Positions 8,301 through 16,068 are shown, counted from the stretch's first letter. The stretch: DNA of 35,507 nucleotides from Oscillospiraceae bacterium (GCA_017848115.1 JAGAKZ010000008.1:1-35507); one strand, 5' to 3'. Numbers and translations are program-made. Notes: generated by a model from the sequence alone, not told the origin.

Positions 8301-8732
8301 ATGGAAAAAAACATTAAACTATCATACATCGTAAGCCCAAATGACTTTCTGAGTGCAGGAGCGGTTTCGGAAGACGTAAAAGCACATCTGGAAGAAATGG
8401 AAATCGACTCTGAAATAATAAGAAAAGCTACTCTTGCAATATACGAAAGCGAACTAAATATGATCATACATGCCAACGGAGGAATAATAGACATAGAGAT
8501 CACACCTGATTCGCTTAATGTGGAAGCAGCCGATAACGGACCGGGTATCCCTGATATCGAACAAGCTATGGAACCGGGATTTACCACATTAAAACCGAAC
8601 TCTGATATGAAAGCCAAAGGCATAGGAAAAGGAAGAGGTCTTTCAAATATACGCAAATGTACTGACTTCTTTGATATAGAAACCGAACTCGGATGCGGAA
8701 CGACAATAAGGTTTGGGATTGATTTAAAATAA
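8301..8732 (+). CDS. Anti-sigma-regulatory-factor-like ATPase (HATPase_c_2), second copy
   Basis: This 143-residue GHKL ATPase domain is paralogous to the 5438 gene. The N-box lies in YESELNMIIHANGG, G1 in AADNGPGIPD, G2 in GIGKGRGLSNIRK and a final GCGTTIRF. The N-terminus (IKLSYIVSPNDFLSAGAVSEDVKAHL) follows the first copy position by position. AAAGG lies 10 nt before the ATG. It is the last gene of the operon and is followed by a strong terminator. Two such kinases flanking one Fe-S sensor suggest either two outputs or a heterodimer. Confidence 0.85.
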   Translation: MEKNIKLSYIVSPNDFLSAGAVSEDVKAHLEEMEIDSEIIRKATLAIYESELNMIIHANGGIIDIEITPDSLNVEAADNGPGIPDIEQAMEPGFTTLKPNSDMKAKGIGKGRGLSNIRKCTDFFDIETELGCGTTIRFGIDLK

Positions 8733-8739
8733 AAAAATT

Positions 8740-8777
8740 GCACAACAAGTCTTTTTTAACTTGTTGTGCGTTTTTTT
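8740..8777. terminator. Bidirectional terminator between sensory operon and U32 gene
   Basis: An 11-bp stem, GCACAACAAGT (8740-8750) and ACTTGTTGTGC (8759-8769), has T-runs on both sides. It serves the plus-strand sensory operon and the converging minus-strand operon that ends at 8776. Confidence 0.9.
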
Positions 8778-9990
8778 ATTTTTGTATTCTTATTATTGCA
8801 TCTTTTGGAAAAACCTTATCACAAGGTATAGAAAACTTCATCATTGCATGATTTGCACTTTCAACCTGTTCATCTTTTTCGTTATATATTATATCGGCTT
8901 TGATAATTTCAGGTTTTGTTTTAGGTGAAAACACTTCAAGTGTATCTCCTGCAAGAAATTTGTTTCTCTGAGTTGCGTATATTCTTCCGTCCCTGCATTC
9001 GTCAATAACAGCTACTACGTCATATTCACGTATATATCCGCCTGTTTCATAATACTGACTGTCTTTTGGGTGACCAAAGAAAAATCCTGTGCAATACTTT
9101 CTGTGGCTTACTTTGAAAACTTCCTCACGTACCCAGTCAGGAAGTACAAATTTTTCATTTGGATTTGCCATATAATGATCAACAGCCATACGATATGCAT
9201 TTGTAACAACCGACACATAATATGCAGACTTTGCTCTGCCTTCTATCTTCAGACTGTATATACCTGCCTCATGAAGTCTGTCAATATAATCGATCATGCA
9301 CATATCCTTAGCATTAAGAATATATGTTCCCTGTTCATCTTCAAAAACAGGATAAAATTCATTCGGGCGTTTTTCTTCCATAAGATGATAGCCCCATCTG
9401 CAAGGCTGGGCACATTCGCCTCTGTTTGCATCACGGTTTACAAGATAACTTGAAAGCAGACATCTTCCCGAAAATGATACACACATCGCTCCGTGAACAA
9501 ATGCTTCTATATCCATTTCCTTTGGTGTTTTGGCACGTATTTCTGCTATTTCATCAATTGAAAGTTCTCGTGCAAGTACTACTCTCTTACAACCCATATC
9601 ATAAAGCTCACGGGCAGTAACATAATTTACTATTCCTGTCTGAGTAGAAGCGTGTACTTCCATCTGAGGTGCATATTTCTTTATAAGCGATATAATGCCT
9701 ATATCAGCAGCAATAAGTGCATCAACTCCACATTCAACTGCTTCTTCAACATATCTCTGAAAATGTGGTATTTCATTGTTTCTCGGAAGTGTATTGCAGG
9801 TAAGATAAACTTTTACTCCTCTTTCATGAGAAATTCTCACTGCTTCCTTTAAGCCATCAAAATCAAAGTTCTGAGGTGATGCTCTCATACCAAATCTTTC
9901 TCTTCCGAGATAAACTGCATCCGCACCATAATTAAGTGCTGCCATAAGTCTTTCATAATCTCCGGCAGGAGATAAAACTTCAAGATTCAA
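8776..9990 (-). CDS. Peptidase U32 family protein, TrhP/YrrO-like tRNA hydroxylation protein
   Basis: This 404-residue protein opens with LEVLSPAGDYERLMAALNYG, typical of the family, and carries the U32 signature in EAFVHGAMCVSFSGRCLLSS followed by ANRGECAQPCRWGY, whose cysteines are Fe-S ligands in this family. Characterised relatives (E. coli TrhP/YegQ, B. subtilis YrrN and YrrO) take part in prephenate-dependent 5-hydroxylation of tRNA wobble uridine, so the old 'collagenase' label is probably wrong here. In B. subtilis, yrrL (mltG) lies in the same cluster as yrrN and yrrO. The mltG-like gene is also just upstream here, which supports the assignment. The start is TTG with GGAGG 8 nt upstream. 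It is the last gene of the minus-strand operon. Confidence 0.85.
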   Translation of the reverse strand: MNLEVLSPAGDYERLMAALNYGADAVYLGRERFGMRASPQNFDFDGLKEAVRISHERGVKVYLTCNTLPRNNEIPHFQRYVEEAVECGVDALIAADIGIISLIKKYAPQMEVHASTQTGIVNYVTARELYDMGCKRVVLARELSIDEIAEIRAKTPKEMDIEAFVHGAMCVSFSGRCLLSSYLVNRDANRGECAQPCRWGYHLMEEKRPNEFYPVFEDEQGTYILNAKDMCMIDYIDRLHEAGIYSLKIEGRAKSAYYVSVVTNAYRMAVDHYMANPNEKFVLPDWVREEVFKVSHRKYCTGFFFGHPKDSQYYETGGYIREYDVVAVIDECRDGRIYATQRNKFLAGDTLEVFSPKTKPEIIKADIIYNEKDEQVESANHAMMKFSIPCDKVFPKDAIIRIQK

Positions 9991-10043
9991 ATAAAATTCC
10001 TCCAGTTATTTTTATGGGAGATAAACTTCTTATATAGCTCCTA

Positions 10044-11447
10044 CTACTCATTTATAATTCCTGCCGCTATACAATTTTCTCTGTGTTGTTCAACTGTTTC
10101 AGCATAATATACTATCTTTTCTTTAGTTCTTGTATCAGCACAGAAGAATAAATAGTTTGTCTGGGCAGGGTAAAGAACTGCTTTTATAGCCTCCAGACCC
10201 GGGTTACAAATCGCTCCCGGCGGATACCACTTTGTTTCATAAGTATCATAAGCACGTACCATATCTTTGGACATTCCCTTACTTTCAAGCCATACGGCAT
10301 ACTCACTGGTAGGATCTGACTCAAAGCCTCTGAAATCATATGGTCTCTCCATTCGATTATGGAAAACAGATGAAACGTTGTACATATCAGCATTATCAGC
10401 CGCTTCTTTCTGTATTATGGAAGCCATTATAATAACTTCATCCATAGTCATTCCCATCTCTTTGGCTCTTGCCTGTAATTCTTCGTTATACTTTATTTCA
10501 AAGTTATCGTATATCTTTCGTAAGATAATTTCATACTCAGATTCTTCCATCGTAGTAATATCTATAGCCTGATAAAATTCATATGTATCAGGGAAAAGGT
10601 AGCCTTCCATTCTGTGATATCTCAGACTGTGCGCTGTAGACTTCGGAACATCATTTATAAAATTATAGTCACTAAGGCCATTATTAAAATAATATATAAA
10701 CTTTTCAGCAAGACATACACCATTGTCCTCAAGCATTTTTGCCACATCATCAAGAGTTGTACCTTCAACAATCGTTATTGTTACAGTCTGACGTTCTATA
10801 TATTCTACACTTGTAAGTTCATCAAGAATATCCGTATAACCCATATTAGGACTGAGCGCATGATCGCCGGCAACAAATTCTACTGTCTCTCCGCCACGTT
10901 CTTTAAACTTAACAAGCAGCTCAAACAAAGGCTTTACTCTGATAATAGGCTCACGGCCTCTGTCTTCCTGATTTGTAGTCATTATCTCCATTACCTGCTT
11001 TACATCAGCATTTTCAGGAATCTTTAAGGTGTAGTTTGAAGCACTTTTATCTATCCCGAAAAATTCTTTTGCAAGAAAAATTATAGAAATAGATGCTATT
11101 ACCGATATTCCGACAATTATTGACGTAAAAATCAAACTAAAAGCTATTCTATTTCCTTTTTTTGGCTTGATATACTTTACCTTTACTCTTCTGGTTACCC
11201 GATCATTATTTGTTTTTTCAGATTTTATTTCTCTCTTTCTTTTACGAACACGCTCATAAACCTCTTCACTTATCTCAGGAGCATCATCTTCAAGACTGAG
11301 ATCACCATCTGAACGGTATGTACTCTCATAACTATCGGCTAAATTACTGTTTTCAGGTTTATTTATTATTTCATCAAGCATTTCATCTATCATATCTTCA
11401 TCATAATTGTCCGATAAATTTTCGCCTTTTAAAGTTTTATTATCCAT
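10044..11447 (-). CDS. mltG: Endolytic transglycosylase MltG
   Basis: This 467-residue protein has an acidic, Lys/Arg-rich cytoplasmic N-terminus of about 100 residues, one membrane segment near residues 103-127 (AFSLIFTSIIVGISVIASIS), and an outer LysM-like plus YceG domain. The catalytic Glu is in IMASIIQKEAAD, and the family motifs SDPTSEYAV and WYPPGAICNPG follow. MltG cuts nascent glycan strands and sets their length at the growing cell wall. The cytoplasmic N-terminal region is longer than in E. coli, as is common in Firmicutes. The ATG overlaps the end of the 5-formyl-THF cyclo-ligase gene by 8 bp, which suggests coupled translation. Confidence 0.93.
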   Translation of the reverse strand: MDNKTLKGENLSDNYDEDMIDEMLDEIINKPENSNLADSYESTYRSDGDLSLEDDAPEISEEVYERVRKRKREIKSEKTNNDRVTRRVKVKYIKPKKGNRIAFSLIFTSIIVGISVIASISIIFLAKEFFGIDKSASNYTLKIPENADVKQVMEIMTTNQEDRGREPIIRVKPLFELLVKFKERGGETVEFVAGDHALSPNMGYTDILDELTSVEYIERQTVTITIVEGTTLDDVAKMLEDNGVCLAEKFIYYFNNGLSDYNFINDVPKSTAHSLRYHRMEGYLFPDTYEFYQAIDITTMEESEYEIILRKIYDNFEIKYNEELQARAKEMGMTMDEVIIMASIIQKEAADNADMYNVSSVFHNRMERPYDFRGFESDPTSEYAVWLESKGMSKDMVRAYDTYETKWYPPGAICNPGLEAIKAVLYPAQTNYLFFCADTRTKEKIVYYAETVEQHRENCIAAGIINE

Positions 11448-12015
11448 TCGTTCTCATAATTCCTTTCTCGGTTATAATATAATCAACTTTTCGGTCATGT
11501 TTCTCTGTCAGAACAGATTTTTCTATGAGCGAGTCATAGCAAAAACCAACAGATATCATATTTTCATGTTTTTCAAGAAATCTGTCATAATATCCTCCGC
11601 CATAGCCTATCCGCATACCACTGCTGTCAAAGGCAAGTCCCGGAACAATGCAAAGTGAATTTTCAAAATCAGTAACTCTGAAACGTTCATCATCTTCCGG
11701 TTCTAAAATTCCATATGCTGATGTTCTGAGATTTTCAAGAGAAGATATTACAAAAAACTCCATTCTCCCATTATCATAACAACGCGGAACTGCGACTTTA
11801 CCGCCACTACTGAGTAAATATTCTATAAGTTCTTTTGTATCGACTTCGTCCCTGAATGAAACATATACAAGAAAAACCGAAATATTATGACTTTTTTTAA
11901 GAGAAATAAAATATTCTTTTATAGCATCGTCGGCCTTCTTTTTATCAGCATCACTCACAAAAAGTGATGCTCTGCGTAATTTGTACTGCTTACGCAGTAT
12001 ACTTTTACTATCCAT
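11440..12015 (-). CDS. 5-formyltetrahydrofolate cyclo-ligase
   Basis: This 191-residue protein starts with the basic helix SKSILRKQYKLRRASL and carries the ATP/folate-binding signature GLAFDSSGMRIGYGGGYYDR near residues 125-145. The enzyme converts 5-formyl-THF to 5,10-methenyl-THF with ATP, returning a storage folate to the one-carbon pool. A folate role fits with thyX upstream in the same operon, since ThyX turns methylene-THF into THF. It begins 15 bp after the DJ-1 gene and overlaps mltG by 8 bp. Confidence 0.92.
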   Translation of the reverse strand: MDSKSILRKQYKLRRASLFVSDADKKKADDAIKEYFISLKKSHNISVFLVYVSFRDEVDTKELIEYLLSSGGKVAVPRCYDNGRMEFFVISSLENLRTSAYGILEPEDDERFRVTDFENSLCIVPGLAFDSSGMRIGYGGGYYDRFLEKHENMISVGFCYDSLIEKSVLTEKHDRKVDYIITEKGIMRTNG

Positions 12016-12030
12016 ATAAAAGTTTCTCCA

Positions 12031-12570
12031 TCAGAGCATAAGTGAAGAAGCAAGAATATCTCTGCGTTCTTTTGAAATAAGAACTTCAACGAGTTTAAGC
12101 GCAAATTCCATTGATGTTCCCGGACCCTTTGAAGTTATAATGTTTTCACAAACGCATACATTTTCTGTTGAGATTTCAGCATTTCCAAGCTGTGTTTCAA
12201 AACCGGCATAACATGTAGCCTTTTTTCCGTCAAGTATACCCTTGTGACCAAGAATTGAAGGAGCCGCACATATTGCTGCAACGTATTTTCCGTTGTTTAT
12301 GCAGAAATCAACCGCATTCTGTACTGTAGCTGAACGTTCAAGATTAAGTGTTCCGGGCATTCCTCCGGGTAAAACTATCATTTCTACGTTTTCATCAAGC
12401 ACACAGTCTTTATCAGAAAGATCTGACTGAACAAGTATACCGTGTGAACCTCTTATTGCTTCTCTGCCTATTCCGACAGTCTTTACATCAAGTTCACATC
12501 TTCTCAGTAAATCAACAGCCGTAAGTGCTTCAACTTCTTCAAAACCGTCTGCCAAAAAAACATATATCAT
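12031..12570 (-). CDS. DJ-1/PfpI family protein
   Basis: This 179-residue protein matches the DJ-1/ThiJ/YajL branch. It has DGFEEVEALTAVDLLRR at the N-terminus (the conserved Glu that activates the cysteine), a VLPGGMPGTLNL loop, and the nucleophile elbow AAICAAPSILGH with the reactive Cys near residue 102. Full length for the family (about 180-190). Members act as glyoxalases, deglycases or redox chaperones; which of these applies is not clear from the sequence. It sits in the thyX-to-U32 operon. Confidence 0.9.
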   Translation of the reverse strand: MIYVFLADGFEEVEALTAVDLLRRCELDVKTVGIGREAIRGSHGILVQSDLSDKDCVLDENVEMIVLPGGMPGTLNLERSATVQNAVDFCINNGKYVAAICAAPSILGHKGILDGKKATCYAGFETQLGNAEISTENVCVCENIITSKGPGTSMEFALKLVEVLISKERRDILASSLML

Positions 12571-12603
12571 TTATAAATTCCGCCTCTCTAATACTAAAAT
12601 AAA

Positions 12604-13482
12604 CTAAAATGTTATTATATCTTTCTGAAGTAAAAATACAGGATTGTAAGATTTTTTTGATTTTCTCAATCCTTCTATTCCCAGATCTTCTTCTCTGTTT
12701 ATATACTTTACATCAGTTGCAAAATGCTTTACAAATTCATTGCACATAGCTGTATAAGCGCCTCTGTACGATGTATCTGCTTTTTCTATATGAACAACAA
12801 ATGTTTCAGAGTTAAGACGTTCTCCTATAGATACTGCAACTATTTTTCCGTCTACACGAAGTATACCGCCTTTTAACCCAAGTTCATGATAATTCATAAA
12901 ATATGTGTGTATCGCAAACTGTTCGGCAACAGCTGAATGATGTTCTTCCCTGTTGTTATTTGTATAATCATTTGCACAAAAAACTATGCACTCATCAAAA
13001 TCCTTTTCTGTAAGTTCTTCAAAACTCCAGTTATATTTTTTAAAAGCATTCAGATGATTTTTTTTGCTGTGAAATTTCTTACCTTTAAACTCTGCTAACT
13101 CCTTGGCAAGATATATATAGTCATACTGCGATTCATCACACAACACCTGTGTTTTATTATCAAAAATTTCGTTTATAAGTGATATCTGCTGTACTGACGC
13201 ATTCCAGATAACCGCTTTATGTCCGAGACTTTCGGCATATGCTTTTATCATAAAAAGTACATCTTTATAATCTCCCTTGCCTGCCGGAAACGTATATACC
13301 GGATTTTCTTTGCCAGATCTGACTATATAGAAGTCTTTATATCTGCATATCACCGAATCATTCTGTCTTCTCCATGCAAGGTTATTTGCAAAACTATACT
13401 CACAACCCATAAAGTCTGATAGAGAGAGAAGTTCATCTATCCATTTCTTATCACTTATCTGTATATCTCTGAATTCAAGCAT
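12604..13482 (-). CDS. DUF2156 (phosphatidylglycerol lysyltransferase C-terminal-like) protein
   Basis: The protein has 292 residues from ATG at 13482, which overlaps the thyX stop by 8 bp; AAAGGTG lies 9 nt upstream. A GTG four codons earlier is possible but lies inside that ribosome site. The family features are LSLSDFMGCEYSFANNLAWR at the N-terminus and paired GNAT-like folds (YIFKYKDFY, then FHSKKNHLNAFKKY and HHSAVAEQFAIHTYF). DUF2156 is related to the soluble domain of MprF, which moves lysine from tRNA to phosphatidylglycerol. There is no membrane flippase part here, so a lipid role is uncertain. It lies within a housekeeping operon. Confidence 0.8.
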   Translation of the reverse strand: MLEFRDIQISDKKWIDELLSLSDFMGCEYSFANNLAWRRQNDSVICRYKDFYIVRSGKENPVYTFPAGKGDYKDVLFMIKAYAESLGHKAVIWNASVQQISLINEIFDNKTQVLCDESQYDYIYLAKELAEFKGKKFHSKKNHLNAFKKYNWSFEELTEKDFDECIVFCANDYTNNNREEHHSAVAEQFAIHTYFMNYHELGLKGGILRVDGKIVAVSIGERLNSETFVVHIEKADTSYRGAYTAMCNEFVKHFATDVKYINREEDLGIEGLRKSKKSYNPVFLLQKDIITF

Positions 13483-14266
13483 CAGGTTTTTCACCTTTAT
13501 TTTTTTTTAATTCTTCGTAAAACTCTTTCATTTTCAGAATCTGTCCGCAGGACATTTTTCCCTCGGGACATTTTCCGCTCACTGCACATAAAGGACCTGC
13601 CTTTGTAAAAAGCGATGGTGCAACCTCACAACAAAGACGAAGCATCTCATCAGCAACTGCCTTTATCTCCCACTGTGCTCTGTTACAGCATCGATGTCTG
13701 AAAAAGTTAAGCAGACTTCTTGCATTCATAGTTATTACTATTTTTGTTTCACAAGCATTCGGTAAAATAAATCTGGCATCTTCATTCGCTTTTTTTCTAG
13801 CCTTTGACGTTGCTTCTTTTTCACTTATACCCAAAGCCATAAAGCTTTCCTTGTGCTTTTGTGTAAGGATTTCAGCTATTTTCTGATAACGCTCTGCAAG
13901 CAGATTCATAGTTTCCCTGAATTCTTCACACGCCTGTGGCACCAACTCTATTTCAGGCGGTATTATATAATCAAAATTTTCTTCATCAACATAACGCTGA
14001 CTTTTCTGCGAATAAGACGCTATTCTGTGTCTTACAAGCTGGTGAGAACAGGCTCTTGATATTCCTTCGACAGCAAATGTAAACACTGCGTGTTCAAGAG
14101 GACTTTCGTGTCCTATATCAGCAAGCATCTGAACAAATGACTGTGTTTTCTGTTCATCAAGCCCTTCGAGAAGATCCATTGCCCCCGATGAAGAATAACA
14201 AAGCTTTGCAGCTGCTGCAACTGTCTTTTCGGGCTCAGGAGTATGTGCTACCAATGTCACATTCAA
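13475..14266 (-). CDS. thyX: Flavin-dependent thymidylate synthase ThyX
   Basis: The ThyX signature is present as RHRIASYSQKSQRYV, followed by the NARSLLNFFRHRCCNRAQWE region that binds dUMP and flavin. ThyX makes dTMP from dUMP using methylene-THF, NADPH and FAD. I take TTG at 14266 as the start. The protein then begins (M)NVTLVAHTPEPEK, as family members do, and GGGGG lies about 8 nt upstream. An ATG at 14293 is open in frame but would sit only a few bases from the predicted transcription start and has no ribosome site. The C-terminal tail (CGQILKMKEFYEELKKNKG) carries four extra Cys (CAVSGKCPEGKMSCG), seen in some clostridial ThyX proteins. First gene of the minus-strand operon. Confidence 0.92.
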   Translation of the reverse strand: MNVTLVAHTPEPEKTVAAAAKLCYSSSGAMDLLEGLDEQKTQSFVQMLADIGHESPLEHAVFTFAVEGISRACSHQLVRHRIASYSQKSQRYVDEENFDYIIPPEIELVPQACEEFRETMNLLAERYQKIAEILTQKHKESFMALGISEKEATSKARKKANEDARFILPNACETKIVITMNARSLLNFFRHRCCNRAQWEIKAVADEMLRLCCEVAPSLFTKAGPLCAVSGKCPEGKMSCGQILKMKEFYEELKKNKGEKPDA

Positions 14267-14301
14267 AAAAAACGCCCCCATTAAAAAATTCATTCTTTAT
14301 A

Positions 14302-14330
14302 ATTTTAACATTTTTATACGCATTAGTCAA
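14302..14330 (-). promoter_or_regulatory. Promoter of the thyX operon
   Basis: On the minus strand TTGACT (14325-14330), 17 bp, then TAAAAT (14302-14307). The predicted RNA start near 14295 argues against the ATG at 14293 as the thyX start. Confidence 0.7.
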
Positions 14331-14381
14331 CTGTAAATACGAGTAAAAATTAACAAAATTAAACTTGTTTAACAAAACAAT

Positions 14382-14412
14382 ATACCGGTTCTAAAGGGGT
14401 AAGAACCGGTAT
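14382..14412 (-). terminator. Hairpin after the 140-residue target gene, probable terminator
   Basis: An 11-bp inverted repeat (ATACCGGTTCT and AGAACCGGTAT) lies 68 bp past the stop of the 14480 gene. The T-run on the minus strand is interrupted (TATTGTTTTGTT), so termination may be partial. Confidence 0.5.
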
Positions 14413-14479
14413 GTCGTAAAAATATTATTGTTAAATGTTTTGAGGATGGTGACTTTATTATGAATTTTTATGAAAAAAC

Positions 14480-14902
14480 TTATGATTTCATTTTCCAGCC
14501 TACTATATTTATATAGATATCACTACTGCCTCTGTCTACAGTATCTTCGATATAAAAATCATGAACACAACCGATTTTATTACCGAAACTGTCATTTATA
14601 TCAGAAGTAGTATGACTGGACTTCAGCTTAAACACATCATCTACTGTTATAGTAAGTACAGGTAAATCACAACAATTATGCTTGTTTGTATCCTGCGATA
14701 ACAACTGCATCTGTGTGTCATAATCAAGCTTTTTAGCATTAAAATAAATCTTATCTCCTGCACTTAGTGTGACGTTTACCTTTCTTGAACACTCAGTTAT
14801 AACGTCCCACACCAACGTACACCCCTGCTGTACTCCGTCAAGCACAAACTGTAAAGTTGATGACAACTCCAGTCCCCCCTTATCTCCCTGTTTTTTTCTC
14901 AT
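14480..14902 (-). CDS. Unrecognised 140-residue protein, predicted Agr/LytTR target
   Basis: I do not recognise a family. The protein has 140 residues and no signal peptide or membrane segment. It begins MRKKQGDKGGLELSS and is then rich in beta-strand-like stretches (TLVWDVITECSRKVNVTLSA, VLTITVDDVFKL, IYINIVGWKMK), which suggests a small beta-sandwich. Cysteines are at 28, 38, 77, 78 and 112. A Gly-Gly at residues 9-10 resembles a double-glycine processing site, but the leader would be unusually short. The ATG has an AAGGAG site. Upstream (14959-15026) lies a promoter with paired LytTR repeats, almost identical to that of the lectin gene, so it is very likely switched on by the Agr-like system. 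By analogy a secreted effector is possible, but no export signal is seen. Confidence 0.75.
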   Translation of the reverse strand: MRKKQGDKGGLELSSTLQFVLDGVQQGCTLVWDVITECSRKVNVTLSAGDKIYFNAKKLDYDTQMQLLSQDTNKHNCCDLPVLTITVDDVFKLKSSHTTSDINDSFGNKIGCVHDFYIEDTVDRGSSDIYINIVGWKMKS

Positions 14903-14958
14903 ATCTCCTTATGTGATGACTGACTACTTTCATTTTCCTCTTTCTTCTCCTTGTTTAT

Positions 14959-15026
14959 ATATTAACTCATTTAAAAGAACAAATCAATACTTTTGCGTGA
15001 GATGTTCAGTTTTCGGCGTGAAATGC
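14959..15026 (-). promoter_or_regulatory. LytTR-type regulated promoter of the 140-residue protein gene
   Basis: Two direct repeats, GCGTGAGATG at 14995 and GCGTGAAATG at 15016 (plus-strand reading), are 21 bp apart, i.e. two helical turns. On the minus strand they are followed after 7 bp by TTGATT (-35, 14982-14987), 17 bp and TAATAT (-10, 14959-14964). The block 14967-15026 matches 16272-16331 with one mismatch. Paired repeats at this spacing next to the -35 box are how AgrA-type LytTR regulators bind. Confidence 0.75.
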
Positions 15027-15089
15027 CTATCATTCTCCGAATTCATAATATAAACTTACATTTACTTATGTTTTTATACAATCGTATAT

Positions 15090-15605
15090 AATCGAGTAGG
15101 AGGCTACCCATTAGTTGAGTAGCCGACCTCTCACACCACCGTGCGTACCGTTCGGTACACGGCAGTTCAATAGTTTAAGTGCAGTACCTTGTATCTCTCG
15201 TGTATGTTATCATATCCGATTGATGCAAGGTATTCGTTTGTTAATGACGTAGTTAGTAACTGACTAAGTGAAATTCTCCAGTAACTTTTCCTACTATTAG
15301 CCCATTTCCAAGCTGTATAGCTGTCTATTCCAAGCTTCACAAGATTATCGTGTTTTGTCTTGATTTTCTTCTATTGTTTCCAGAAGATTTGACGTATTCT
15401 TCGCCTTATCCACTCGTTCAGAGCTTTAATCTTATTTTCCATGTCTGCAATGATTTACTGTATCGAAATACTTTGCCAGGTCTAAATCTACTACTTGCGT
15501 ATAGCCTTCTTCGTAGTATTTCAATGCTTGCTTCATCGCCTGTTGCGCACTTCTATTGGGTCTGAAGCCATGCTACTTTCTGTGACTGCCCATTCAGGGC
15601 AAACC
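15090..15605 (-). mobile_element. Decayed 3' end of a bacterial group II intron
   Basis: On the minus strand the segment has, in order, a broken intron-encoded reverse transcriptase, a domain-V-like hairpin (about 15128-15169: GCCGTGTACCG, an AACG turn, then GTACGCACGGTGG) and a domain-VI-like hairpin with a GGCTAC/GTAGCC stem (15102-15107 and 15119-15124). The sequence GGTGGTGTGAGAGG next to domain V is characteristic of these introns. No 5' intron end or domains I-IV are visible, so it is a truncated, immobile relic. It lies between the two predicted Agr target genes, and its 3' end is about 65 bp from the regulated promoter at 14959-15026. Confidence 0.8.
15167..15601 (-). pseudogene. Group II intron reverse transcriptase/maturase remnant (ltrA-like)
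   Basis: In fragments on the minus strand one reads GFRPNRSAQQAMKQALKYY, then EEGYTQVVDLDLAKYFDTVN, the RT-3/RT-4 motifs of intron-encoded reverse transcriptases. The sequence then jumps to the C-terminal maturase part: KALNEWIRRRIRQIFWKQ, a TAG in place of Trp, KKIKTKHDNLVKLG, YTAWKWANSRKSYW and SLTNEYLASIGYDNIHERYK, ending in TGA at 15167. The YADD active-site region is deleted. One base is missing just before GFRP (a TESSH-type reading is out of frame). With an internal deletion, a frameshift and a nonsense codon, it cannot be active. Confidence 0.85.
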
Positions 15606-15610
15606 AAAAT

Positions 15611-15648
15611 AAAACAGTCGGCATTTCCAAGCAACACCGACTGTTTTT
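15611..15648. terminator. Terminator of the lectin gene
   Basis: An 11-bp stem, AAAACAGTCGG (15611-15621) and CCGACTGTTTT (15637-15647), lies about 60 bp beyond the stop of the 15709-16068 gene, with a T-rich tail on either strand. Confidence 0.8.
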
Positions 15649-15708
15649 TCATATTTTCATATCTAAATAATCTACTCAAAAAACTGAAAATATTCAAGAT
15701 TTATAAAA

Positions 15709-16068
15709 TTATTTTTTATTAAATTTAAATCTACATTTGCAAACACTCATATTTGCCCATGTTTCTTTAGGGGTAACCCATTCGCCTGTCCATTCACCGC
15801 CATATGACGCACACACAACCGGACATTTCTTTTCAGCATCTTCCTGATTCCATATCGGACCTGCGATTACATCAAGTTCTAAAGACATATCGCCATCTTT
15901 TTCAGTCTCAAACTCGCAACCACAAACACTCATAACGTTTGGAACTACTGTTTTCCACTGACCATTCCATGTACCAAGATGTGCGGCACATACTATTGGA
16001 CATTTTTCTTCTGCATCTTCCTGATTCCATATTGGACCTACTGGGATATCAACTGTAAATTTAGCCAT
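15709..16068 (-). CDS. MVL-like mannan-binding lectin with eight cysteines, predicted Agr/LytTR target
   Basis: This 119-residue protein is two tandem repeats, about residues 10-53 and 69-114, offset by 59. Each has GPIWNQEDAE, then a C-P-x-V-C-A segment, G-x-W-x-G-x-W-x-T and M-S-V-C-x-C-x-F. Length, repeat number and the motifs GP(I/L)W, (T/N)G(Q/E)W and MSV match the MVL family named after the oligomannose-binding lectin of Microcystis viridis (113 residues, two repeats, as I recall it). Unlike that protein it has cysteines at 23, 27, 49, 51 and at 82, 86, 110, 112, in the same places in both repeats, suggesting disulfides or a metal site. No signal peptide is present. ATG follows an AAGAGG site; the leader RNA is about 190 nt. 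The promoter carries paired LytTR repeats shared with agrBD. The fold call is strong; mannan binding is inferred. Confidence 0.85.
   Translation of the reverse strand: MAKFTVDIPVGPIWNQEDAEEKCPIVCAAHLGTWNGQWKTVVPNVMSVCGCEFETEKDGDMSLELDVIAGPIWNQEDAEKKCPVVCASYGGEWTGEWVTPKETWANMSVCKCRFKFNKK

Noticed and set aside
14267-14293. ATG at 14293 as the thyX start
   Set aside because: The -10 box at 14302-14307 puts the RNA start almost on it, no ribosome site precedes it, and homologous sequence begins at the TTG at 14266.
15350-15722. Two short plus-strand frames over the intron relic
   Set aside because: They are antisense to recognisable reverse-transcriptase fragments and have no ribosome sites.
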